From assembly GCA_029964075.1 (NCBI GenBank), contig CM057142.1, forward strand, positions 6,215,770 through 6,279,769: a stretch of DNA of 64,000 bases, given 5' to 3'. The stretch is from Patiria pectinifera (lineage: Eukaryota; Echinodermata; Asteroidea; Valvatida; Asterinidae). Below are positions 13,803-25,310 of this stretch, in pieces. Within the stretch, counting starts at the first letter, position 1, and each line of letters begins with the position of its first letter. Under the pieces are notes generated by a model that worked only from the letters and a program-made list of their open reading frames with translations, was not told the origin of the DNA and did not search any database. Both the position numbers and the translations under genes were made by a program.

Positions 13803-14086
13803 GCTAATGTATGAAAGGTTTGCCGAAACACCATGTGCAAATAATTTCTCAACTAAGAGAATGGTTCTGAAAAGAACCAGAGGTATAAACTCCTCTTTAT
13901 ACATGTACCTCTGGTTCTTTTCAGAACCATTCTCTTAGTTGCGAATAATTTCTCATCTAAGAGAATGATTCTGAAAAGAACCAGAGGTATAAACTCCTCT
14001 TTATACCTCTGGTTCTTTTCAGAACCATTCTCTTAGATGAGAAATTATTCGCACATGGTGTGTCCGCAAACCTTTCATACATTAGC
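13803..14086. repeat. 284-bp nested palindrome (two tandem hairpins inside a larger inverted repeat)
   Basis: The outer arms pair GCTAATGTATGAAAGGTTTG at the left with its complement at the right end. Inside are hairpin 1 (13853-13938, about 32-bp arms) and hairpin 2 (13941-14052, about 53-bp arms with one clear mismatch and a 6-nt loop). Both are built on the same unit, with AATGGTTCTGAAAAGAACC and GAGGTATAAA. It has no coding potential and is probably a foldback element or a palindromic duplication product. Confidence 0.8.
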
Positions 14087-14089
14087 TAT

Positions 14090-17000
14090 ATCATAAACAG
14101 ATAGGGAGACCACCAACAAGGGATTGGATCTAAAGAAAGTACGATTAGAGGACAACTTTGAGAGAAATAATATTTTCATTGTTCCCTGCCCTTCACAAAG
14201 TGAGCTTTTTTTTTTTTTTAAATGTATGTTGAATTGAAGGCAAGTATAAGTGTGAAAGGGCAATTCCGTAAATTCGGATGTACATGTCAGACACTTTAAT
14301 TAGCTGCTGTTGGAAAAGTGAATGTGATACATCACTAATAATGTGACATCTAATGAGTAGAAAACAATTACAGACCAAACTAAGGTACCACCACCTTAAC
14401 GACCTTGTACATGTACATCATGTGGTCGGACGTAAGTTGAATTTTACAGAATTGCCCGAAAAGTAACATTTAAGTGACCCAATCGAAGGAAAGGAGTCGG
14501 TCTTATAAGGTTTTTTTTTATACCCCAGTTTTTGACAAGTTATTTACCATGCCTTGTGCATTTGGAATCAGCATGAATGCAGCACATTTTTGCTCCAGTT
14601 TGTACCTTCCTTGACGGGATTGTAAACCAGTGTCGTACCATGTCAGGAAACTGAATAGGGTCTCTGAAATGAATATATAACAACCTGAAAGTGTACAGTT
14701 TCTTAGTAAGCCAGTTTGGTGAGATTTAAAACCTAATTGTGTAAAACATCATTAATTAAGCAAATTTCTTGCTTGGCGCAAATTATGAGGAGTAGTCACA
14801 TTTCTTCAGTTCTTCTTTCGATCGCTTAACCCTTGCACTGCCCCCAACCATCCTGCCTATTACCCCTCATACCACCACAAAGCCCGGCCCAGCACTCTTA
14901 AGGTTTCATGGATTCATGGAGGAGTATATACAAAATGTAATACAATTTAAGAGGTGCTATTTTGCGGGCCCAGCAAATCCATTAACTACTGCAAACAAAT
15001 ATTTTGTTATTGTAGCGTAAAACAAGACACTCCACAAGCGCTGGAAATCGACTTCAATAATCAACGCCGCCTGAACTTGTTAATAATCTGTTCTTCTCAA
15101 TTTCTCAAACCCCCTAAAAAACCCTTGGCAAGTTGCCCCAAATTCATCAGGTACTGTTTCCCCTAGCTATGCCACCCACACACTGCTGGTATTTTGCTTT
15201 TCTTCGCCTCCCCGTCTTTTATTACTTGAGATGGAAAGCAATAACATGACGTTTGTGGAACTCTCAAATCACTTTTCCCTCGCTTTGTTTTTCTGCAGAC
15301 TAGCTTTCCTGTTCTAAGCAGTAGGGGGTGGGGGTTGATTTTGTTCATTTTGCACGATTGCTTCTTTCCTATCGACTTAACAAGAAAATGCTTGCTCAAA
15401 GTGAAGATAGGACTTGGTACCAAATGCCCTTCAAAATTATTTCGCTTGAAATGGAGTCATTCGGAAGAAAACAATCATTTAAGATGGTTTTAGAAAATGT
15501 GTCAACGGGCAAATTTTTTTTACGTGGGTTTGCAATGGAACCCAGTTACGTGACCAACAATTTTGCATACATTTTCTCACTTTTCTGAAATGTGTATAGT
15601 ATCCACTGAGCTGAAACTTCAACACGTTAGTTGTTTAATAATATGCATCCTCTTACCTGTAAGATTTTGAGCAATTATGTTGCTTTGAACGAAAAAAAAC
15701 ATGCACAAACAGCAAATGTTTCCATATACCTTTAACTCAAGTGTGAACGGAGTCTTTATAGATACAATGCCTGTGTTGAAATATTTGTTAATCAGGTGTA
15801 ATTATGTATGGATTCCGCCTCAAGTACCAAAAACTAGGGTTGGGTTTTAATTCCTGTTCATGAGAAGTCACATGGCTTAATTTTTTTTCTGAGTATACAG
15901 TGTTTATACGTTGGTGAAGGGCAAAACCTAATATTGATGTTCATCACCCCAAAGCAAAATTTCATCTTATGAACAGTTAATTTTTTTCTGTGAGTATTAT
16001 CTGGTGTCTGAGCTGAGTGTATTACTCGCCAGGTAAGCACATGTTGCCACTGCGGAACCAGTCCAACTTAGGAAAGTTACTGCAAACTAGAGAATAATGT
16101 TCACCTTGTCAGTAATGTAATAAACTGTTGGGTTTTTTTCACTGTAAAAACAAAAACAAAAAACTATGTATTGTAGTTTAATGAAAAACAATTCTTCAAT
16201 TTGAGATGTGTAAAAACAAGGAGAGAATGTGTGCAACTCATTTCACTTACTTGTCTCAAGTCATACTAGTCCTGTTACTTCTTGTCGTATTTTCAAGTAA
16301 TACAATTCTCCAACTTCTTGTCCAGTTCCTGCATCTCATTTTTATCCCTCTTCAAACCGGACTTCATCTGACCACCACCTCTCCTCCCCCCCCCCCCTCC
16401 TTCTCTCTCTCTCTCTTTCAAGAGAAGAGAAAAATCCTTCTAACAGTCTTATCTCCTGCTGACAAATCCCAAACACTTAGAGCAAATCTCCTCTAAATCG
16501 CCCCAAACCGGTTCTCCGAATCTGGGTTGATTGACACGCTGTTTGTGTTCGGAGCATCTCTAATATCTTGTGTGCACAACATGCGCTAGTAATCTTCCCC
16601 TGATTATTTCTCTAACCCAGATGTTTTTTAAAGTCGTTATAAGAGCTTTTTTCCCCCCACTTGGCCGGGTCCGTGATATGATGCAGTTGGTTGCCGCTTA
16701 CATAGTTGGGCTGGTGTTGCTTTGGGTTAGATTGTCAGAACAAGGTGAAGAGAAAGTTTTGGCTAAGTAAGAACTCCAGATGCCAGTGAATTTAGATCTT
16801 GTTTGTTGTTGAATACTCATTCCTTGACGGTATCTTCTCTCATCCCTACGCTTCAGTATTCCATGTTTGACCTGTCATTAGGCATGTTGTAATATCCGCG
16901 GCACGGGTTAACTGGACCAGACTGGCTCCAGTTCTTTGATTTGTGGCCGATATAAAAAAGTTGGACTGTTGTACCATCGTTGTCGTGTAGAGATCAAAGG

Positions 17001-20000
17001 GTTGAAGAACCCTATGAACTCTGAGCGACCCCCCTCTCTGACCGGCTTTTGAAGTTGGGACGGTCTGCCGACAGAAACCGCTCAGCAAAGCAAGCACTGG
17101 TCATGAATGTCAGACACGAGCACAGCTGGCCCGAAAGAGAAAGATGAAGTTTTGAACTTGCCAGAGAACCCGGTATTTGATGGACTTGGGCTTCAGTCGG
17201 TCTCATAATAACAGCCCGAGAGATGTTGGTTGTAACAAGATGCGCTGCCCAGATGTTAGTACTAAGGTGTCATTTCACTGCATAAGTTGATGAACTGAAT
17301 GACATTTCATATCTGTAAACTTGAAAAATAGAACAAAGACAAATGAAGTACATGTACAGATCTTAATGTCTTTGGACGGAAAGAAAAGTCGCATGAATTC
17401 CTTACTATTTCATATTCCGTTCCCCGTGGACCCTTTATACAAAGATACCTTTCGACATGATAAATGGGTAAATAGCCTGACCACTTGACTGCAGGAAAGA
17501 TTTGCCAGGTACATAATCTGAGATCAATGTGAGAATATTGCAGATGAACGTTGCGTACACAAATGCCTCGAGAGGAATAATTCTGGGGTTAAAGAAAGTT
17601 TCTTTTAGACTATTTTGGATTTGTTCAATTCCTACTGCGTTTCTCTTAATAATGGTTAACAAGGTAACAAATATGAAATCACCATAAGGTTTATTTTTTT
17701 TCATTTGTTTTAACTTTATGGTTTTGGAAGTGTCAAACTAGTTGACTGACAAACAATCTAGAGATTTCATTCACGCTGAACATTTTGTGCATGTGGCTCA
17801 TGTGTGTCATCCTTGGCCGCCTGTGCTCATCACAAAAGCTGCCGCCGTGTTTTTGTTGGGGGTTCGTCAGTAGTTGAAAAATGGTACATGTTTTAAAACA
17901 CAGCGGCATGTTTTAACGAGGGACCGGTATCTCACCAGACAAAATATGCAGACAAACAAAACACATAGAATGGGGCGAGAGAGCGGCACATACTTCAAGA
18001 CAGCAATGCTGCGAAAATAATTTCACCATAGAGATCGGTATTGCAAAGGCAAATATTGAGTTATATTTGGAAGTGAACATAAAAAAAACTTGTAATTTGT
18101 AAAAAATAAATAAAACTCCACTATTTTTATATTCAGTTCAATTCAATTGCTAAGTTGTGGTTGGTTTGTGGGAATGATTTTTATACTTCAAAATTTTATA
18201 CTTAAAAATGCACTTGTTTATCGCACTCAAATTCTTTTTTTTTACAGCTGATAGTAAGTAAATTTGAAAACTAGAATGGTAAAGCAAGTACTGAAAGTTA
18301 TTTCATGAAAGACTGACAAAAATACGCAGTGCTGTGATAGTATGAAGATATTCTGTAGTCTGTGTATATTTCAACAGAACAGCCGATAATGTAAAAAATT
18401 ACATGCACCATTGTTGGAACTATGCTTCCAATTAGTACAATTTATTTATGCCAAATGACACGATGAAATAAAGTTTAAAGTCTTTTGGAAACTATTTTTC
18501 ATTGTCTCATTAAATTTGTACCTTTTATTTGTTTTGCTTCGTAAACATACCCCATAGCTCAAACCTAAGAGTTATCCACAATCCCCCCCCCCCCATGGCA
18601 CCACTCGCACTCGGACACTTTTCTAAGTATAACAAGACCCCCCCCCCCTTTATTTTAAAGTCCTAATAGTTGAGCTAGGAAATTGAAATGTATTTTATTA
18701 TTCGGTTGATAGAAGTAATCCTGGCAAACTGAAGTTAGTGCACAACAGTTTTCTATGAACTTATTCCAATTTGTCGAAACTTTCAAATTTCTGAAATTGT
18801 CACATTCGTCTGTGGTACATTGCAATGCAGAAACATTCGTAAAAGCAAAAATGTGAAGGCTGTCTGTGATAAAAACCTTCAGCAGACTACGTGACTTGCC
18901 TGCTGCCTCGCATGGCACGCTGGCTAGTTTGAGGGTGATTTGATACCATTACAATCTCGGACAATTTCCCTGTCGGAAATTGTGAGAAACTTACTGTTGC
19001 AGTTAATGATCACCCTGGAGTATTGAATTCCAAAATAACACTACGAACCACAAGATGAATGTAGTATGCGCTGTCACTTAGATAAAGAGATACATGAATT
19101 TTAACCCATTTTCACCAGTAAGTGCGCAAGTTCTATCCCCAAGTTAGGTCTGTATACCAAAGTTGTTTTCGACAAGCTCTTCAACAGTTTTTTTGTTTTC
19201 TTTTTGATATTTGGCGTCTGCAAACCCTCTGAAAATAGGCTTTTTATTTTCGGTTAAGCCTGTAATAGACAGAAATATCCGTCTAAATCATTGCTGGTCC
19301 ACAAAAAATTGGAAACTTGTGTAGTGATTATGCCATAACTATTTAAAGCATGAGCAGATTTTTGTTCATTTAATGTGCTTTTCAAAGCCAGCAATATAGC
19401 AACTGTAAATTATTTTTCGGGCCGAAACTCGAAAAAATACTATGGGGAGAGTAACTTGAAACTACCAACCATGTTAACAAACTTTTCGTTTTTCGAAACT
19501 TCCGGCTTTCTTCCTCAAACTGCAATTGTTCTCTCGGTATCTGTCCATTTCGCAATTCTCATCAGACTCTCCATTGTGCTGCCGCCATATATTTGTCTGA
19601 AGCTCCTACTTGACGTTCATAAGTGGGTCTTCCCCAGTTTTGATTCCATTGTGTGGCAAGAAATGATCTCTCTATTGGTTTTTCTAGAGAAAAAAAAACC
19701 TACCTGAAGTAACAATTGACTATCTTTGAGTGTGCGTGTGTGTGGAGTTCCATGATTGTACCATTCACTTTGCGTCCAGTAGGTCGTATAGGCCTATGTT
19801 TCTTGAACAAACTCGGTCGGAAATATCCGGGAAGTTGCGGGCCAACGAATTCGTGTTCATGCACGAGTCATGTGATTGTGCCATGTAATTTCTGGAGTGA
19901 GTAGTGTTTTAGTAACAAAATCAGGTTTTTTACCCCAGGGACCCCATGACGACCTTTGACCCCAGTTTGGTCATGAGACATGTTGGGGCTGGGCTACTGA

Positions 20001-20970
20001 TACTTCTGACAAAGTTTGGTTGAAATCGGTCAAAATATGTAAGAGCAATAGACAATGTCAGTGTTTTTTACTAACTAACTAACGGACTAATGGAGAAACA
20101 TGATGATTTGTTGGGCTGGTATCCCGCAGCCAAAAAGTATTGCTTCAAGCATTCCCTCCCCCCTTTTTTTAAAAATAAATTGAAGAAAAATTTACTTTCA
20201 GTACACAGTTACCCTCAAGATTGTCAAAGAATGGGACGTCAACATGCTTACTGTGTTATCTGCACCTCTGCCAGTTGACCTCGGACAAACAAGGATTTAT
20301 TTTGGACTGGCCTTATCAAAATATGATATTCAATCGCATGATATATGTGATATGATGTCAGTGTGGCTGTGTGGCGTGTGCCAGGCGCATGCATGCTGAC
20401 TGCCAGTGCACGCGTACGACACCCGCCGACCTGACCGCTACCGCACTGATAGCAGAGCCCATGTCCAAACACAGCCCTTGTTTAAAAAAAAAAAAAAAAA
20501 AGCACTCATAAAAAAATGTCGTTAAAATGTTGGCACACTCTGGTCTGCATTTTTGCGCCCTGAATAACACAGATATTTGTGGCTTTAAGCCTGCACACAT
20601 TGGGGAGAAATAAAGTTTGTACAGTTTGTAATGAAATAAGTTTTCTTGAGTTGGACGGGGGATTTTGAATAGTTGACTGTGGTTTTGAAGAGGTAATTTA
20701 TTTGCAGTTTGGCTGGAGATATTTCACAGAAGCAAATTTGTGGTTAGTGCTTGGCCAATGATTGATTTAAATGTTTTTTTCTTTGTTTTCTCATTGGGAA
20801 AACTTTTTTGTTCTCAATAAAATGTAAAATGTTTTGTTACTCAAGCCATGTGTGGCAGAACCATACGCGGTTAGCAGTGGCCTATTTTTGGTTAGCAGAA
20901 AATTAGAGCTTGTCAACACACTTCTTGTAAGCAGGGATTCTGAGCTTAAAAGTTGTATTTTAACACCAAA
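14090..20970. other. No gene supported apart from a SINE fragment
   Basis: AT-rich with homopolymer C tracts (18584-18594, 18638-18649), a CT tract near 16380-16430 and poly-A at 20482-20500. No coding exon was recognised. Confidence 0.5.
15898..15977 (+). repeat. Truncated copy of the SINE tail
   Basis: Carries TTGGTGAAGGGCAAAACCTA and TTTCATCTTATGAACAG, diverged from the other two copies. It has no tRNA-like head. Confidence 0.5.
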
Positions 20971-20978
20971 CGGTGTCC

Positions 20979-21307
20979 TTAAGCTTAAAATTCCATGCTA
21001 AGCAGAAACAGTGAATTCAGACGCTGGGATAAACTGGGTTTTCATGACCACCAAATGGTGGCCTTAAGCTTAAAATCCCACGCTAAGCAGAAACAGTTAA
21101 TTTGGATGCTGGGATAAACTGGGTTTTCATGACGACCATCGTGTGGCCTTAAGCTTAAAATCCCATGCTAAGCAGACACAGTGAATTTGGGTACTGGGAT
21201 AAATCGGGTTTTCATGACCACCAAATGGTGGCCTTAAGCTTAGAATCCCACACTAAGCAGAAACAGTGAATTCAGGTGCTGGGATAATAGACTGGGTTTT
21301 CATGACT
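20979..21307. repeat. 85-bp minisatellite, four copies
   Basis: Units start at 20979, 21064, 21149 and 21234, exactly 85 bp apart. Each begins TTAAGCTTAAAATCCCA and contains CTAAGCAGAAACAGTGAAT and CTGGGATAAACTGGGTTTTC. The units end in the small palindrome CCACCAAATGGTGG (disrupted in copy 2). A degenerate partial unit may precede the array. Confidence 0.85.
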
Positions 21308-21469
21308 TTTTTTTGCCGCCGCCCATATTTAGCATCGTTGCCCTTGACCAGACCTTCACCGTAATCTATCCTATCAATTGAGCAGGTTTTTTCTTGTCAA
21401 TTTTAATTGTTTTGTACGTGACAGCTGTTTCCCACACTGATCCCTCCCTGCAATCACCAGTCTGCTCGG

Positions 21470-21650
21470 TGTACCTAGTCCCACCCACACAGATAACCAA
21501 TCAAACATGCTAATGAGTCTGGACCCCATTAAAACTCCATAAATATTACATTGCGTTTATTGGAAAGATCAGTATGCAAATGAGCTACACAACCAGACCA
21601 ATCCCGATTAAGCTAAGTGCATTGCGCTGTTTATGCATTGAACTACATGT
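21470..21650. promoter_or_regulatory. Candidate regulatory island
   Basis: AGATAA, CCAATCA and TAATGAG lie within 30 bp (21491-21517), followed by an exact octamer ATGCAAAT at 21574-21581. The base composition is less AT-skewed than the flanks. Motif evidence only. Confidence 0.25.
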
Positions 21651-24239
21651 ACTTGGGACAATATCATTTGGATTCTTTTTCGAGAGACAAATGCACGCAC
21701 ACTTTTGTCAAATTTTATGAGATAATTATTCAAAACGGACTTTGGTCCCTGTCAACCAGGATCAAAAAACGGTTTACAGACTTTTTTGTTTCGGTTGATG
21801 AATATATTGATTTGCTGTGAGCTGTTTTGCGTTTTCCATATGCTTTGCGGCAGTGTTGGTTGCGCAAGTCAATGTTCATAGTGGAAGCATGTAGATGCCG
21901 TCGACATTACTGGAATGATAATTGAAAAAGCAAAGAATAATAAGTGAGTTTTTTTATTGAGATGAATATACCACTATTGAGACAGTTTGAGAAAATTTGT
22001 TAATCCTAACCCTTGCAGATACTCCAAAATACACCGAGAGGTTTGTAAGATTTTGGTTAAACTATATAAAGATGAAGAAATGACCTTAATGCAAAAATAC
22101 TAGAAGCCATTGAAGCACTGAGAAGTATTTTTCAACACCCAGGGGCGGATCAAGCTTTTGTGAAATTGGGGGGGGGGACCTGAATACCATCTGAATCTTG
22201 GAAACTAGCGAACAATGCGTGTCGCTCTTCATTGCGGCATACTTGCCGACAACCACACAGATTCTGCTGTTATCAATTCCAAAACAGAAATGGCAAAATA
22301 CACGTCTGCATCTTTAAACTCTTGGCTTTGGGAGGCATGTGCTCAGCATTCTGTCCTGTCCGTTGCCCCCAATCTCACCAATCAACCTTAATGATGAGGT
22401 CTCAAAGAGATTTAACAAGGTCTTGGCTCGGCATCCAGGGGGATTATCTCACAAAACTGCTAAGTGGTGGAATCTGCTTATCAGGTAAAGTGCTATCATT
22501 TGTCGGCTTAAAGTTGGTCTTCGACGTATTCAATTTTTATTTTCTGTTTTGGGCATCTGCAACCCTCTGAAGAAAAAAAACCTTCTTTGGTGGGGTTGCT
22601 TTTGCACCTCGAGTGCACCAAAAGATCTGCCTGAATTATTGAAATTTGAAAATAAGCTAGAAATATGGCAATTAAAAACAAAATTAAGGGGGGGGTGAAC
22701 TTTAATACCAGCAGGGAGAGAGCAACTTTAAGTTAGTGTAACACTACATTTGCTGCTGAATCTGGCTTACCAAATAACTACAACAATTTATTTTCTGCTA
22801 AGAGAGCTTCTTTCGCAACTCTGTCCGGATTTCTGACCATCCCCATCTGTCTCCGCATCTCTTGTGATGGATCTCCGATTTCTCCATCTCACTCTTCCCT
22901 CTAGCTAGGCTGGCATCTTCGGTCTCAGTCTTGGTCCCCGCTGCCTACTGACCTCCTGACATCCCTTGTGTCCCAACACAGACAAAAATCCAATCCATCA
23001 ACAGTGTCAACATTAGTTAGCCGGCCTGTGAATCTCCGTTGACCCTTGTTAGCCTGTTTTCTGTTTTATTCTGTCAATCTAGTCTCCCTCTCCTCTATAT
23101 TGGCAAGAGAAAGAAGCTATGCTCAAAAGGAACTGGCGGAAGATGGTCAGAATTCAAAATTAGTGGAATTATCTTGGATCGATACTTCCTGACAGTGTTT
23201 GCCAATTTGTGTACTACTTCCACCACTTGAGAATGCCTGGCAATTGGACCAAGGTTTTATGTGCGAAGCATGAAAAGCTGAAACTGGTCAAAAGCAAAAT
23301 TCATCATATGACATCTTGCCTGGTCAACTAGTTTGCAGATATTGTCGTTGCTTTCTCAAATGTGCCCCAGAGTTTTCTTGGGGTGTGTGTGTTTTGTTCT
23401 TTTTTCTTTGTTCTTCTATTGCCATTAGTCACAGATGTCCTTGAAAAATTTGCTTGTTGGATCAGTCCCATGCGCCTACCAAAAAACCCAAAACACTTGC
23501 ACAACGCAAGGGTTCAAAATTAACTGGGCAAAAAACCTGCTGGTTAGAAATAACTGTTTGCTTATCGCTTACCACACTAGCTTGCTTGCATTGGCCAAAC
23601 TTAAATTGGGAACCGCAAACAAAAAATGTGTCTACTGACTGCCTTAAGCAGAATCACCAAGACGTGCATTCATTTGATTTTAAGTTGTATTTTCTTTTCC
23701 ACTTCCCTGTAGTAGTTGGATAAATGTAGATATGTTTTGTCTGTTTTTATGGGCTATTGATGGTTTGCATGAATTTTGAACTCTTCCCGTCACCTCGCTC
23801 CCTCCAAAATGCCACACCCCGGAAGTCAGTTGGAAGTTTTTTGCCGATAAAGTTTTTTTTCTTAGTCCTCCTCTGCATAAAATGAGTATAAGGATGCATC
23901 CAGTGCAGTGAACTTCTGGGAGTCGTGTACAGTTGACTGACATCCTGAAGGATCCATTCTAGAAGAATCTCTTTCTCTGGCCTTTCTTTAAAAAAAAAAC
24001 TAGACTGTTCCTCTGCTCCCCTGTTTGGGATCCATCATATCTGGCAAGCAGACACATTGGAGCAGTAGACATCGTTACATAGATGAATGTGGATGTTGTG
24101 GAGGCACCGTCCTGCATCTGTCGGTTCGTGACACGCAGTGTTTTTGCTGTACATGATGCTGTCATCGTTGTGACAGGAGGTTTGGCCAAAGAAGTTCAAG
24201 TGGAGTTCGCTTGCATCGCACGCAGGCAGTAATTAGTAC
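21651..24239. other. No gene supported
   Basis: Contains one hAT-like terminus, CAGGGGCGGATCAAGC, near 22139 followed by a G10 run; otherwise unremarkable. Confidence 0.45.
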
Positions 24240-25310
24240 AGTGCCGTGGATAAGATGGAGAGGGATTGGGCTGTTGTGTGATGAGGGGTTTGTGGTTGGG
24301 CTGGGTTTGGATGGCCAGGGAAGTCGGTTTGTTGGTTAGTTGGTCTGTTAGTTGGTCTTATGGTAGGTTTTTTGTTTGGTTGGTGGATGGGCTGTAAGTT
24401 GGGTTACACCTCTATGTTCCGACACCCCTATGTTCCGACTGCACATATTCCTATTCCTAACCCTAACCCTAACCCTAACCCTAACCGGAAGTAACACAAT
24501 CTAGGTTGTCGGAACATAGGGGTGTCGGAACATAGAGCAGTCACCGTAAGTTGATTGGAGGTTTTTTGTTTTTGTTGGATGATGGGAGTTGATAAGATTG
24601 TTGATTACATGGTTGATGAGTTGGTTTGTTGGGTTGGGTTGACTGGATTGTTTTGTTGGTTAGTTGGTGTGGTTTGTTGATAAGGCAGTTTGTGGATGGA
24701 TTAGTTGGTTTGGTGGCAAGCTAGTGTGTTGGTTAGTTGGTTTGGGATAGGTGGATTAGAAAGTTGATTAGACGGTTTATGGGAGGTAGGTGGATCAGCT
24801 GGTTGGTTTGTTAATTAGTTGGTTTGGGATGGATTGGTGATTATATGGTTTGCTAGTTGTTTTGCGGGTAGTCTGTGGACAAGTTGGAGTTGGTTGGTTT
24901 GTTGGTTACTTGGTGGGGATAGGTGGATTAGAAAGTTGGTTAGTTGGTTTGTTTGTTAATTGGTTGGTTGGGGATGGATTGATTAGATGGTTTGCTAGTT
25001 GGTTTACAGGTAGTGTGTGGATAAGTTGGAGTTGGTTGGTTTGTTGGTTAGTTGGTGGGGATAGGTGGAGTAGAAAGATGGTGCATTGGTTTATGGGCGG
25101 TTGGCGGATCAGTTGGTTGGTTTGTTAATTAGTTGGTTGGGGAATGGATTGATTAGATGATTTGTAATTTGTTTTGTTGACTGTTATTGGATCAGTTGGT
25201 TGGTTTGTTGGTTACTTCGTTGATATGTGGATTAGAATGTTGATTAGTTGATTTACTGGTAATGGGTAAATCACTTGGTTGATTTGTTGGTAATATTTAG
25301 TAGGTTTGGT
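24240..25310 (+). repeat. GTTGG/GTTTG-rich degenerate minisatellite tract
   Basis: About 1 kb dominated by repeated GGTTGGTTTGTTGGTTAGTT-like runs on the plus strand. It has extreme strand asymmetry (almost no C) and is interrupted by the telomere-motif element at 24402-24545. Apparent small frames here (such as 24850-25128) are artefacts of the repeat. Confidence 0.75.
24402..24545. mobile_element. Telomere-motif inverted-repeat element, copy 1
   Basis: A 144-bp element. Perfect 30-bp inverted arms (24410-24439 and 24508-24537) are built on ATGTTCCGACACC units and flank a loop holding about five CCCTAA repeats (24456-24486). The inverted similarity extends outward to termini GGTTACACCTCTATG and GGTGACTGCTCTATG. 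An 8-bp direct repeat GTAAGTTG (24394-24401 and 24546-24553) looks like a target-site duplication. It sits inside a GTTGG-rich tract. It matches copy 2 at 35195-35335 in length, architecture and TSD size. Confidence 0.7.

Noticed and set aside
20979-21307. CRISPR array
   Set aside because: The repeats are contiguous 85-bp units without unique spacers, in a eukaryotic sequence.
24456-24486. Chromosome end or telomere fusion
   Set aside because: The CCCTAA run is short, lies inside an inverted-repeat element with a target duplication, and ordinary sequence continues on both sides.
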